34,811 nucleotides of DNA from positions 1 through 34,811 of the forward strand of contig JADEWQ010000060.1 in NCBI GenBank assembly GCA_015207585.1. Reading direction: 5' to 3'. The notes under the pieces are model-generated. The model saw nothing but the letters and a program-made list of their open reading frames with translations. It ran no database searches and was not told where the DNA came from. Below, in pieces: positions 17,644-26,344 of the stretch. Position 1 is the first letter of the stretch. Each line of letters opens with the position of its first letter. The DNA comes from Pleurocapsales cyanobacterium LEGE 06147. Its GTDB lineage: Bacteria > Cyanobacteriota > Cyanobacteriia > Cyanobacteriales > Xenococcaceae. A program made the translations under genes and the position numbers.

Positions 17644-17648
17644 GAGCC
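17633..17648. terminator. Palindrome over the stop codon
   Basis: GGCTCTTTTAAGAGCC is a perfect 16-bp palindrome spanning the glycosyltransferase stop. It could end transcription from the left, but the following T-content is modest. Confidence 0.35.
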
Positions 17649-17720
17649 TTCTATACATTTTCGAGACCAAATCTTTATCGAGAGCGCAAGCATTCAGTGG
17701 TAAGCTCTGTCGGTGAACTA

Positions 17721-17764
17721 AGAATCCCACGACTTTAGCGTTAGCGAAGTCGTGCGGAGTGTCA
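17721..17764 (+). mobile_element. IS200/IS605-type right-end remnant
   Basis: AGAATCC, then a hairpin with CACGACTT (17728-17735) and AAGTCGTG (17747-17754), then GGAGTGTCAA follows the pattern of IS605-family right ends common in cyanobacteria. No transposase gene is attached. Lying between convergent genes, it may also work as a two-way terminator. Confidence 0.45.
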
Positions 17765-17800
17765 ACGCTAGTAGCTCTGAGAAAACCGTCCCCGAATTAC

Positions 17801-18496
17801 TCAAGTAGCGGTAGCGATCGCCGCCGATACCAGGCGACCATCTTCCATATGAATAATGCGGTCAGCAATATCTAAAATGCGATTGTCGTGAGTCACCAGC
17901 AAAATAGTACATTTTTGTTCCTTTGCTAAGCGTTGCATCAAAGTGACAATATCTCGTCCCGTCTTACTGTCAAGTGCAGCTGTGGGTTCATCGGCTAAAA
18001 CTAACTTAGGGTGACTTACTAAAGCACGGGCGATCGCTACTCTTTGTTTTTGTCCTCCTGAGAGATTATCTGGATAATAATTCACGTGTTCTCCTAAATC
18101 TACCGCTTTGAGCATAGCTTCAGCTTTAGCACGGGCTTCTTGCCGACTAATATTTTTGTGAAGTTCAATTGACATTTGTACATTTTGTCGAGCAGTCAAA
18201 AAAGGTAATAAATTATGAGCCTGAAAAATATAACCAATATGACGGCGTACCTCCACTAGTTGCTCTTCACTAGCACCATTTAGCCATTGACCACAATTTT
18301 TTAGGCTCCCTTCTTGAATCGATCGCAAGCCGCCAATCAGGGACAGCAAAGTGGTTTTTCCAGACCCAGAAGGACCGGTCATAATGACAATTTCTCCAGG
18401 ATATAATTCTAAATTGATGTCAAATAATATCTGTTTCCTTAAGGATTTTTCTCCAAAATAATGATTTAAATTATGAATTGTTATAATTGATTTCAT
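17801..18496 (-). CDS. devA: DevA-like ABC transporter ATPase
   Basis: A 231-residue ABC ATPase. Walker A is GPSGSGKTT (41-49), the Q-loop FQ is at 91-92, the signature LSGGQKQR starts at 145, Walker B LVLADEP contains Asp169 and Glu170, and the switch histidine is His203. It resembles the MacB/LolD group that powers export through FtsX-type permeases. It ends a three-gene operon, 12 bp after the permease stop. In heterocyst-forming cyanobacteria DevA drives DevB-DevC-TolC export of glycolipids. Here the operon converges on the PKS/glycosyltransferase genes, so export of their product is likely but not shown; other amphiphiles could be cargo. Confidence 0.88.
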   Translation of the reverse strand: MKSIITIHNLNHYFGEKSLRKQILFDINLELYPGEIVIMTGPSGSGKTTLLSLIGGLRSIQEGSLKNCGQWLNGASEEQLVEVRRHIGYIFQAHNLLPFLTARQNVQMSIELHKNISRQEARAKAEAMLKAVDLGEHVNYYPDNLSGGQKQRVAIARALVSHPKLVLADEPTAALDSKTGRDIVTLMQRLAKEQKCTILLVTHDNRILDIADRIIHMEDGRLVSAAIATAT

Positions 18497-18508
18497 AAAA
18501 ATTTAATT

Positions 18509-19678
18509 TTAAAAAATATCTGCTGGATCTGCTGCTTTTAATTTTCTTACAGCTGAAGCCCCAGAAAACAAACTCATAATAATTGTTCCTATTAACACTA
18601 ATATGGCTCTATTTAAAGTCATGGTGAAGGGAAGAAGGGTAACTTGTTTAGCATATTCATACCCGATTATGGTCAGTAAAAATCCTGGTATGTAACCTAA
18701 AACAGCAATAAATAAAGCCTGCTGTAAAACTATAGATAAAAGATATCCGTGTCGATATCCCATTGCTTTCAAAGTAGCATATTCGGCTAGATGTTCAGAA
18801 ACATTGGTATAGAGGATTTGATAGACAACTACAACTCCGACCATGATTCCTAGAAATACCCCTAAATTAAACACAAACCCAATTGCCGTGCTGCTCTGCC
18901 AATAATTTTGCTCGAAATTTATCAATTCTTGCTTGGAAAGAACCTTAACATCTTTAGGCAAATATTGCTTAAGTTTATTGTTAAATTCTTCAACATCTGT
19001 CCCCGGCTTTAATTTAATTAAACCAACATTAATAAAACCTTGAGGACGATTACTAAAAATCCTGAGAAAGTTGAGATGGCTCGTAATTAAATTTCCATCT
19101 GAGCCAAAAGATACACCTAACTCAAACAATCCCACTACCTGAATCCGGCGATTTGAACCCTTGTTGCCAATTTCTGTAAAAACGGTTTCTCCACGCTCGA
19201 ATTTTGCAACAATCGGTCCAAATTCAGACCGAGATTGTCGATCGAATAAAACTACATCGGGAATTTTTAGTTTATGTTTATTTTCTTCTATCCCCGGAAG
19301 ATCGAAGGGGCGATGACGTAAATCGAAACCAATTACAAAGATGTTGCGCCAATAATTTCTAGTTTGAGGATTTTTCCACTGACCCTGCTCTATATAGATA
19401 GGACTGACAAAATCAACTTCTTCAAAAGCTAAAGCTTGAGATAGGCGACGTTCGGAAAAAGCATCCATTGCTACTAAAGAAGTAGAACGAGGACTGATTA
19501 AAAAGCAATCTCCTTGGAAACTTTGATAAAGGCGAACTGCACTATCATACAAAGCATCGCGAATACCATATTGCATGAAGACAATAACGACTGAAAAGAC
19601 TACTCCCGATAAAGCTACGATTAATCGAACTTTCTGATATCTCAGTTGTAGCCAAGCTGTAGGTAGTTTTCGAAACAT
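18509..19678 (-). CDS. devC: DevC-like FtsX-family permease
   Basis: A 389-residue inner-membrane permease. One membrane segment lies near residues 17-37, followed by a soluble periplasmic domain of about 220 residues. Three more hydrophobic segments follow at roughly 265-290, 310-335 and 355-380, including FNLGVFLGIMVGVVVVYQIL. This is the MacB/FtsX-type layout of DevC. It should form the transmembrane channel with the DevA ATPase, contacting the DevB fusion protein. It starts 17 bp after the devB stop and ends 12 bp before devA, so the three genes are probably co-transcribed. The length is normal for DevC and no defect is seen. Confidence 0.87.
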   Translation of the reverse strand: MFRKLPTAWLQLRYQKVRLIVALSGVVFSVVIVFMQYGIRDALYDSAVRLYQSFQGDCFLISPRSTSLVAMDAFSERRLSQALAFEEVDFVSPIYIEQGQWKNPQTRNYWRNIFVIGFDLRHRPFDLPGIEENKHKLKIPDVVLFDRQSRSEFGPIVAKFERGETVFTEIGNKGSNRRIQVVGLFELGVSFGSDGNLITSHLNFLRIFSNRPQGFINVGLIKLKPGTDVEEFNNKLKQYLPKDVKVLSKQELINFEQNYWQSSTAIGFVFNLGVFLGIMVGVVVVYQILYTNVSEHLAEYATLKAMGYRHGYLLSIVLQQALFIAVLGYIPGFLLTIIGYEYAKQVTLLPFTMTLNRAILVLIGTIIMSLFSGASAVRKLKAADPADIF

Positions 19679-19695
19679 AGTTTTTTCTTAAAAAT

Positions 19696-21051
19696 CTACT
19701 TTTTATGGATTGACTGATTAGTTTGGTTGACTGTTGATAGCGGAGTATTTATAACTACGTTCACCTGTAAATTAGTCAATCCTGCTACTTGTTGGCTATC
19801 TTCTGGAGTCAGGCGAATTTTAACTTTGACTACTCTGGCATCTGCATCTGCAATTGGATCGGTGCCTAAGACATCTTGTTGACCGATCTTTAAGCCGATT
19901 TCATCTACCGTTCCCTGTAAATCTTTTACTATCCCTTCAGCCTTGATAGTTGCTTTTTGTCCGATACGAATTTTAGTGACGTCTGTTTCATAGACTTCTG
20001 CTGTAACATACATTTGGTCTGTCTGACCGATTTCAACAATTCCTCGATCGCCAACAATTTCGCCGGGGCGAGTATGAATTTCTAAAATTTGTCCATCTTT
20101 AGGAGAGCGCACATAAGCCAAATCTAGCTCGGCCTTAGCTCGTTGAACGTCGGCTCGTGCAGCTTCTAGTTCTGCGGTGGCGACTCTTATATCTACTGGT
20201 CGGATTTCCATTACTGCATCTAGGCTGCCTCGTGCCTCCTGGACTTGTCTTTGAACCGTTGTTATGGTTCGATCGAGGTTAGCTTTTGCTTCAGCAATTT
20301 GCTCTTGCAGCGTTGTAACAATCCGGTTTAGATTAGCTTGGGCTTCTTTAAGACGTTCCCGAGCTGTTTTCTCTCGCAAACAAATGCGATCGCGCTCTTG
20401 AACTGACACTGCCCCGTTTTGAGATAGGGATTTATAGCGTCCGCAGTCAGTTTGAGCATTACGCAGCTCTGCCTTAACTCGCTCGATGGTGGCTTCTTGG
20501 GCACTCTTCTGCCCTTGTAACTGAGCTTCTAAACTAGCAATGGATGCTCTTTGAGACACTATTTGTCCTTCTAATTCAGCCTGAGTGCGTTGAAATCTTG
20601 CCTCAGCTACTTTAATTTCACCTTCTTTGCTACCTGCTTTAACTCGAACAAGTTGAGCTTGGGCAACTTCAACTTTTGCTTGAGTCTGTTGGAGGGCAGC
20701 CTGAAGTATATCGCGGTTGTCTAGTACGGCAATCGCTTGTCCAGCCTTAACTTTATCTCCTCGTTCGATCAGCAGTTGCTCGACTCGTGCTCCTTTCATC
20801 GAATTGGGAGCAGATAGTTGAATCGCTTCTCCTTTAGGTTCTAAATATCCCGAGGCTGCAACAGCCTCAACAGTTACTGCATCGTCTGAGGGAGTTGACG
20901 AGGAATCGCGAGCAGTTGACTGATAACTTACAAAAAGATAAGTATTAACACCAGTGGTTGCTATAGCAGCAGTGACTAAAAAAGCCGTTGTCCCCTGCTT
21001 TAAAGTCGTTGTCCCCTGCTTTATCGATTTAAAAAATAGCTGGCTTTTCAT
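19696..21051 (-). CDS. devB: DevB-like membrane fusion protein
   Basis: A 451-residue HlyD/DevB-family adaptor. It has an N-terminal membrane anchor (about 23-43), a lipoyl-like half with SAPNSMKGARVEQLLIERGD near 80-100, a long Ala/Glu/Gln-rich coiled coil (about 110-310) and a C-terminal beta-barrel half with VRSPKDGQILEIHTRPGEIV. It should bridge the DevAC pump to an outer-membrane TolC, which is not in the window. It is the first gene of devBCA. The N-terminus carries a short tandem duplication, KQGTTTLKQGTTAF, from two near-identical copies of about 21 bp at 20990-21032. That segment precedes the anchor and is probably harmless. Confidence 0.87.
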   Translation of the reverse strand: MKSQLFFKSIKQGTTTLKQGTTAFLVTAAIATTGVNTYLFVSYQSTARDSSSTPSDDAVTVEAVAASGYLEPKGEAIQLSAPNSMKGARVEQLLIERGDKVKAGQAIAVLDNRDILQAALQQTQAKVEVAQAQLVRVKAGSKEGEIKVAEARFQRTQAELEGQIVSQRASIASLEAQLQGQKSAQEATIERVKAELRNAQTDCGRYKSLSQNGAVSVQERDRICLREKTARERLKEAQANLNRIVTTLQEQIAEAKANLDRTITTVQRQVQEARGSLDAVMEIRPVDIRVATAELEAARADVQRAKAELDLAYVRSPKDGQILEIHTRPGEIVGDRGIVEIGQTDQMYVTAEVYETDVTKIRIGQKATIKAEGIVKDLQGTVDEIGLKIGQQDVLGTDPIADADARVVKVKIRLTPEDSQQVAGLTNLQVNVVINTPLSTVNQTNQSIHKK

Positions 21052-21870
21052 TCTAGAAATTTTTCTGTCTCGAGCAGAAAGCAGTTTTTAAATTTGTTGG
21101 CGATCTACCGCAACCGGATTTGTTTCGTGTACGAAATCTAGTTGTCTTGCCTACCGGGATTTAGGCATTTTTTGGGTTTAAAAAAGCTTCAAACCTATAC
21201 ATACACGTCAATAATTTGACCTCGATTTAGTTGTTTTATTGATATATCTGGATTTCAGCGATTTTTTAGGGTTTGACGTATATTCTTTGCCCTAAGGGCG
21301 TTTGAGGCTTTTTCCTTGTTATTTTTTGTCTGAGTCCCGTTGAAAAATATAATTTAACCTCACGCAAAGACGAGAACTGGGAGACGGGGCATTCGAGTGC
21401 TGGACTTCTCGTTCCGCCAGAGCTTTCATCCGGCGGCGTATGAGAAGCTCATGAATTCCAGCAACAGCCCCTTGCGAACTATTTTGCCCCATAGAAGTCT
21501 TTCACAAAGTACGCTGAGAAAGAACGCAAATAAGGTAATTTTTATGTTCGCAACTTGGTACTAATCATAAGTCTGGCTCTCATCTAGATCTTATGAAATC
21601 GATCTAGTGCCGACTCTAGATTTTTTTTATATATTTTGCTTAGAACTAGAACTAAGCTTTTGGTGTTATTCTAGTTCCCTAGAATTTTCCTTGTTTCATT
21701 TATTTAAAGTCAATTCTTTAATTTTGTCTGTTGAAAAAATCAACATCGTAACATTTTTGTCCGAAAACCTTCGGAGCAAGTATTCCGTTTAGGTTTTCTT
21801 GGGAAAAGGTCAATAAAATCAATACGAATAAGTAATATCAATTTGTTTTTTAGTTGCAACATAGTATTTT

Positions 21871-21898
21871 GTAGGGGCGCATGGTTATGCGCCCTTAC
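21871..21898. repeat. GC-rich hairpin repeat
   Basis: GGGCGCAT (21875-21882) pairs with ATGCGCCC (21887-21894) around a 4-nt loop, and GTA/TAC extend the stem. It matches the common cyanobacterial GTAGGGGCGCA-type palindromes and stands alone in AT-rich sequence. Confidence 0.5.
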
Positions 21899-22279
21899 AG
21901 CGATTAATTTGTAGCAGAAATTTAGCAATTTGGTATAACTAGGTAAGAATAAATCAAACTATGTTACGAAATATAGACACGCTTGAATCCCTTACTAATG
22001 ACGCCACTTGCTACAAGCCGGGGAACCCGTTCAACGCAGTGGCTTACCAATGACAAAGGACAAATGACGATCTTTGCCAGTTAGCTTTATTTGTGACGAC
22101 CTACTTAGTATTATCAAAATTAACGGGACGAAAAAAGCTAATGAGGAAGATGATTGTCTATCCAAAGTGTTAATCTAATTGTTGCTAAAGTGATCAGTGA
22201 TACCGTCAATGGTAATAAAACTAATTCTACTGGTGTCATTGTTCTTTGTATCTCCTATTTTTGATTCATTTTCAATTTG

Positions 22280-22373
22280 GTCCAAGGTACTCCGCCTTGT
22301 AAGGGCGGAACTGGGCTTACAAGGTCTGCCGTCGTACGGCAGACACAGCCCCTCGCCTGCTTGGACTTCGTCA
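22280..22373. repeat. Composite palindromic repeat, short copy
   Basis: The ends are GTCCAAGGTACTCCGCC and GCCTGCTTGGACTTCGTCA, giving a GTCCAAG inverted terminus. The core is GGTCTGCCGTcgtACGGCAGAC inside a GGGCTTA...CAGCCCC frame. The same ends and core occur at 22686-23009 and, reversed, in the first PKS at 6641-6775. Confidence 0.75.
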
Positions 22374-22685
22374 AACAGTGATAGTGAACGTTAAGGTAAG
22401 CAAAGTTCCTATTGCTCGTGGGGTAAACGCATCTTAAACTCAGATAAACATCAACTAAAATTAGTCTTGTATGGCGATCGCGAGCGAGTAATCACGCTTC
22501 ATAAGATTAAAAGGCGATTCCTACCCACTTATTGCTATCAATCAGGAATCGACGTTGCTTATTGTCCGATAACGATGAATTCCTCTTCAATCATGATTCT
22601 TCTCTACAGTTGGCAAAAAACTACCTTTATCTTCGCGAGAGGACTCCCGAATAAACCCGTCAGGGTTAGCGGGAGATGAATTGCG

Positions 22686-23009
22686 GTCCAAGGTACTCCG
22701 CCACGGGGCTTATAAACCGGGCGGAAGCCGGAACCGAGTTCCGGCTGTCCGCTGCCCGGTGCATTCCGCACTCTTGAACTGAATTCAAGAGACAGCCCCT
22801 CGTAAGACGGACGGGGCGGGGGCACAAACTGCGGGGGAGATCTCCGCAGACGGCCTGCGTACAAGGTCTGCCGTACGACGGCAGACACAGCCCCTCTGGA
22901 ACGGGGCTTACAAGCCAGTGCGCGTTGTCGGCTTCCGATCCTAGGAAGCCGAGTGACGCACTGGGAGGCAACCTCGCCCCACAGCCTCTCGCCTGCTTGG
23001 ACTTCGTCA
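22686..23009. repeat. Composite palindromic repeat, long nested copy
   Basis: It has the same two ends as the short copy but 324 bp long, because more hairpins are nested inside: AGCCGGAA/TTCCGGCT, TCTTGAA/TTCAAGA, GAGATCTC, GTCTGCCGT/ACGGCAGAC and CGGCTTCC/GGAAGCCG. Several are framed by GGGGCTTA and CAGCCCCT, as if each had been inserted into an earlier one. Reverse-strand translation gives stretches like those in the PKS DH insert, such as GAVSAVVRQTLYA. Confidence 0.75.
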
Positions 23010-23472
23010 GGATGTTGCGTTATATAATTTTGATACATTTTCTTGTTCAGAACTTTAAACTCCATAAGGTCAAATAGTGCAAAAATATTAGTGGTTTGAA
23101 ACAACCCATCGAATGTGAGTGAAAAGTAGGTCAGTAGCAGACTCCAAAACCTGCGAAGTTGAGGACGCGTGTTTTGAGGTTTCCTCAAAACCTTGTGCCG
23201 TCCGTATGTCCGGAACCTCCGTAGTGAGAGAAGTGTCTTTGTACCTTGAAAAACGAATACATGGGTTGCAGCAAGAAAAAGCCTGTTGCTGCGTAAAAGT
23301 ATTCCAGTTTTAGGATGAGAGTTTTGTACTCGTGTCTGCGGTAGGGCAGATCGTGGACTTTAAACTAAAATGCTTGTAGAATCGGTCTGACGGGGGCATG
23401 GCGTTTGTTATGTCTAGTTAAGAGGTTATGAAGCAAGAATCGGGCGTTACAATCTTTGATTTAACGTATGAG

Positions 23473-23660
23473 TGTCAAAATCAGTTTTGTAATCTCTCTT
23501 TGAGTTCCCATTGCATCAATTGTCACCAGATATTCAGATAGCTTTAAAATTTTGATAAACTCAGGAATAGCAGTAATTTCATTAGATTTTTTATCTGCCT
23601 TTTTTTTTTTAGGAATAACTTTTGCTCACTAGTCCAAGCACTGACCAAACTGTTTAAGAA
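23473..23660 (-). pseudogene. ISAs1-family transposase remnant
   Basis: The reverse strand encodes FLNSLVSAWTSEQKLFL and then, in another frame, ADKKSNEITAIPEF, KLSEYLVTIDAMGTQREI and ITKLILT. These match the central part of ISAs1-family DDE transposases, including the TIDAMG motif. The frame changes in a homopolymer tract around 23600-23610. Both ends of the gene are missing, so it is a dead fragment. Confidence 0.75.
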
Positions 23661-24222
23661 ATTTACTACGATATGTTGCTAAATAGTCAGTGAAAGTGAT
23701 TTTCTTTCTTAGTTTCATCTTGGCGAGACAAGAATACTGTTGTTTTTTAATCAAACTTTCTCAATTGACTTACTTTTACTAGAGCTAAAGTTAAGATGTG
23801 TTTTTCCCGCGCTCAATCGACAATTAAAAATTTTACTAGCTAACATTATTTCTATTAGTAATAGCTGCTAAAAATATAATCAACTATTTTTAGCTCGCTC
23901 GAGAATAAATCTTATTAGCTAACTACAAATCTCTCTATTGGTTTTCCATAAAAGCGGAATCACCAACTACTTTTCTTGGATAATTTAGGTTTTCGTTTGA
24001 ATCAGAATTATAAATTTTACCCTTAGAAGTTTTAAATAGACTTTTTTTGACATGTTTATCTAAATAATTTTGATATTTTTTTATTAGCTTTAAATTTTAA
24101 GAACCACATTTAAATTCACCGCGTCTTCGTTTCACTGCGTCAGGAGCGTCAATCCTATCTTAAGTTTATTTATGCCCACCTACTTACCAGTGATTCAGCT
24201 ATAAATGTAGGTTTTTAGCTTT

Positions 24223-26169
24223 TTAGCTTAGCATTGCTGATGGCAAACCCGTGTCTGGAAGCAGGCTTTCTGTTTCACTGCTTTGGCTAAAATTTAATAA
24301 GCTTCCATCTACAGAAGACAGTTTGGCTAACCAGGCATCATAAGACCCGGCATTGGTTCCTCCCAAGGAACCTTCGGTAAATCCAGTAACGAAAACTTCG
24401 TCGGCATTATTGACAGAAAGGTCAAAAGGATTGTCAATCTCAGACGTTCCGAACTGCGTCCGCCACTGCTGATTGCCATCACTATCATATTTAGCTACCC
24501 AAGTATCATAGGAGCCGGTATTAGTCCCTCCAAAATCGGAATCAGTGTATCCGGTCAGGTAAAAATTTCCCAAATCATCGACATCGATAGTACGGGCAAT
24601 ATCATCACCGGCAGTCCCGAATTGCTCGATCCACTGCTGATTGCCATCACTGTCATATTTAGCTACCCAGCCATCATAAGACCCAGCACTAGCTCCTCCC
24701 AGGTCGCCAAGAGTCCAGCCAGTAATATAGACATTGTCTTGGTTGTCAGTGGCAGCATCCCAAGCCCAATCGTAATCAGCGCTTCCGAACTGCGTCCGCC
24801 ACTGCTGATTGCCATCAGTGTCATGTTTAGCTACCCAGACATCATATAGCCCGGCATTAGTCCCTCCTAAGTCCCCGAAAGTCCATCCGCTAGTGTAAAC
24901 ATTGCTATTGCTGTCAGTGGTAATGGCAAAAGCTTCGTCAAAATCGGCAGAACCAAACTGTGTCAGCCACTGCTGGTTCCCATCGCTGTCATACTTAACT
25001 ATCCAGGGATCGGTAGAAAATAGGGGAAAAGGACCAACTGCTAATTCGCCTGCATTCATTCCCCCTAAGTCTCCAAGGGTGTAACCCGTCAGGTAGACAT
25101 TGCCAGAGTCGTCAACGTCGAGGTTAAAAGAATTATCAAGGGTAAAAGTTCCAAACTGTTGCTCCCACAGTTGGTTACCGTCGCTGTCATACTTGGCTAC
25201 TGTAGCATCGCCTAATCCTCCACCTAAGTAAATATTGCCGAGGTTATCAGTGGCGAGGTTACCAGTAGATGGTGCCTGTTTTAGCCACTGCTGGTTGCCG
25301 TTGCTGTCATACTTGGCTACCCAAAAAGAGTCGGCAGACGTTCCCGTCAGATAGACCTCGCCAGAATTATTGGTGTCTATACCAACTGAAAAGTCAACTC
25401 CGGCAGTTCCTAATTGCTCTATCTCCTCTAAAACGGGTCCTGATGGTGGAGTATTTTCAAACCGGAAGGATTGGTCATTTAGACTCAGACCAGAAACTCC
25501 AGGTAAAGAGGCGATTAGGTCGGGTTCAGCATTTTCCTGTTGCCAAAAAAGCTCTGTTCTATTTAAAGTTTCTACCAGTTCGTAGTCTTGGGGAGTGCCG
25601 TGTAGCTGAATAATATCCAGATCGGGCTCGAAATCTAAAATTAAGGCATAATCGTCCGAACCGGAGCCAACATAGTAAGGTTGTTGCCAATCGCCTAGAA
25701 TAAATCTATCTTGCCAACTACGGGGAGTCTGTTCTTGTGGTCCTATACCAGGTAAGGGAAATACGTCAAAAAGATCTAGATCCCCAACAAGAGTATCGAT
25801 TTCTCCTTGTCCTGGATTGTCAGAACCAGGATCGACCGCTAAAAGTACATCGCTTCCTTGACGACCTAAAAGGAGGTCATTTTTGTCAGGAAAACCGACG
25901 ACAAATGCATCACTGCCAGGGGTACCGAGCACTAATCCGAATAATTCTAAAACAACAAAACTTTGTGCGAGCTTGAATAGATTAGCCGGTAACGACGACA
26001 TTTCTGAAACGCCATCGAGAGGAAAAATTGCTCCTGGCTCGGGACTAGTAGCGGCAATTTGTGGTGTTTGAAAAAGTGCCCCGTTATCTTCTTCAGCCAA
26101 AAAAAGGTCATTTTCCGACAACTCGACACTCGATGGATTATTGGGAGTAAGCGAGTCAAAATTTTTCAT
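24223..26169 (-). CDS. SBBP-repeat (beta-propeller) protein with RTX-like N-terminal region
   Basis: A 648-residue acidic protein from ATG 26169. An upstream in-frame GTG (26193) is less likely, since AGAAGA sits just before the ATG. Residues of about 90-220 hold GTPGSDAFVVGFPDKNDLLLG and FILGDW...DYALILDF, patterns of cyanobacterial proteins with hemolysin-type calcium-binding stretches. Then come about seven SBBP repeats of some 54 residues (QFGSADYDWAWDAATD, NVYITGWTLGDLGG, WVAKYDSDGNQQW), which usually fold into a beta-propeller. No classical signal peptide is visible. With degenerate Gly/Asp-rich repeats and a type I exporter 1.6 kb away, it may be a secreted surface protein, but this is inference. 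No enzymatic role can be assigned. Confidence 0.8.
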   Translation of the reverse strand: MKNFDSLTPNNPSSVELSENDLFLAEEDNGALFQTPQIAATSPEPGAIFPLDGVSEMSSLPANLFKLAQSFVVLELFGLVLGTPGSDAFVVGFPDKNDLLLGRQGSDVLLAVDPGSDNPGQGEIDTLVGDLDLFDVFPLPGIGPQEQTPRSWQDRFILGDWQQPYYVGSGSDDYALILDFEPDLDIIQLHGTPQDYELVETLNRTELFWQQENAEPDLIASLPGVSGLSLNDQSFRFENTPPSGPVLEEIEQLGTAGVDFSVGIDTNNSGEVYLTGTSADSFWVAKYDSNGNQQWLKQAPSTGNLATDNLGNIYLGGGLGDATVAKYDSDGNQLWEQQFGTFTLDNSFNLDVDDSGNVYLTGYTLGDLGGMNAGELAVGPFPLFSTDPWIVKYDSDGNQQWLTQFGSADFDEAFAITTDSNSNVYTSGWTFGDLGGTNAGLYDVWVAKHDTDGNQQWRTQFGSADYDWAWDAATDNQDNVYITGWTLGDLGGASAGSYDGWVAKYDSDGNQQWIEQFGTAGDDIARTIDVDDLGNFYLTGYTDSDFGGTNTGSYDTWVAKYDSDGNQQWRTQFGTSEIDNPFDLSVNNADEVFVTGFTEGSLGGTNAGSYDAWLAKLSSVDGSLLNFSQSSETESLLPDTGLPSAMLS

Positions 26170-26280
26170 CTGTCTTCTCGGCAGGAGACCCACGCTTTGA
26201 AGAATGGGGGTTTTGGGTCTTTGGGGATTGGGGAGGTTGTTTCCCTAAGTCCCAAATTCCCTATCTCCCTACTCGACAAA

Positions 26281-26300
26281 GGAGGAATGCCGAGTCCTCC
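26281..26300 (+). repeat. Subterminal hairpin upstream of tnpB
   Basis: GGAGGA (26281-26286) pairs with TCCTCC (26295-26300) about 45 bp upstream of the tnpB start. IS200/IS605 elements carry such a left-end hairpin; the exact end of the element is not resolved. Confidence 0.35.
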
Positions 26301-26344
26301 ATTATACAGTTTACTTTTGAATGTGGATGAGATAGAATTCCTCT

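Larger units (their letters stand above)
21052..24222. other. 3.2 kb repeat-rich region without intact genes
   Basis: Open frames here are short or made of palindromic repeats. The first 550 bp precede devB and should hold its promoter, which I could not define. From 21850 on there are hairpin repeats, two copies of a composite palindromic element, a stretch near 23300-23460 that resembles the tail of an IS605-type tnpB element (GTTATGAAGCAAGAATC near 23426) and an ISAs1 transposase remnant. The last 550 bp before the SBBP gene are AT-rich and featureless to me. Confidence 0.6.

Noticed and set aside
21052-21350. NtcA-type GTA-N8-TAC site before devB
   Set aside because: I looked for it on the reverse strand and found no match with suitable spacing.
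22604-23188. 194-codon open frame on the reverse strand
   Set aside because: Most of it is translation of the nested palindromic repeat; there is no recognisable domain and the composition is odd.
24400-25350. Regularly spaced repeated DNA that could look like a CRISPR array
   Set aside because: The repeats are about 160 bp, diverged and in frame; they encode SBBP protein repeats. No CRISPR array was seen anywhere in the window.
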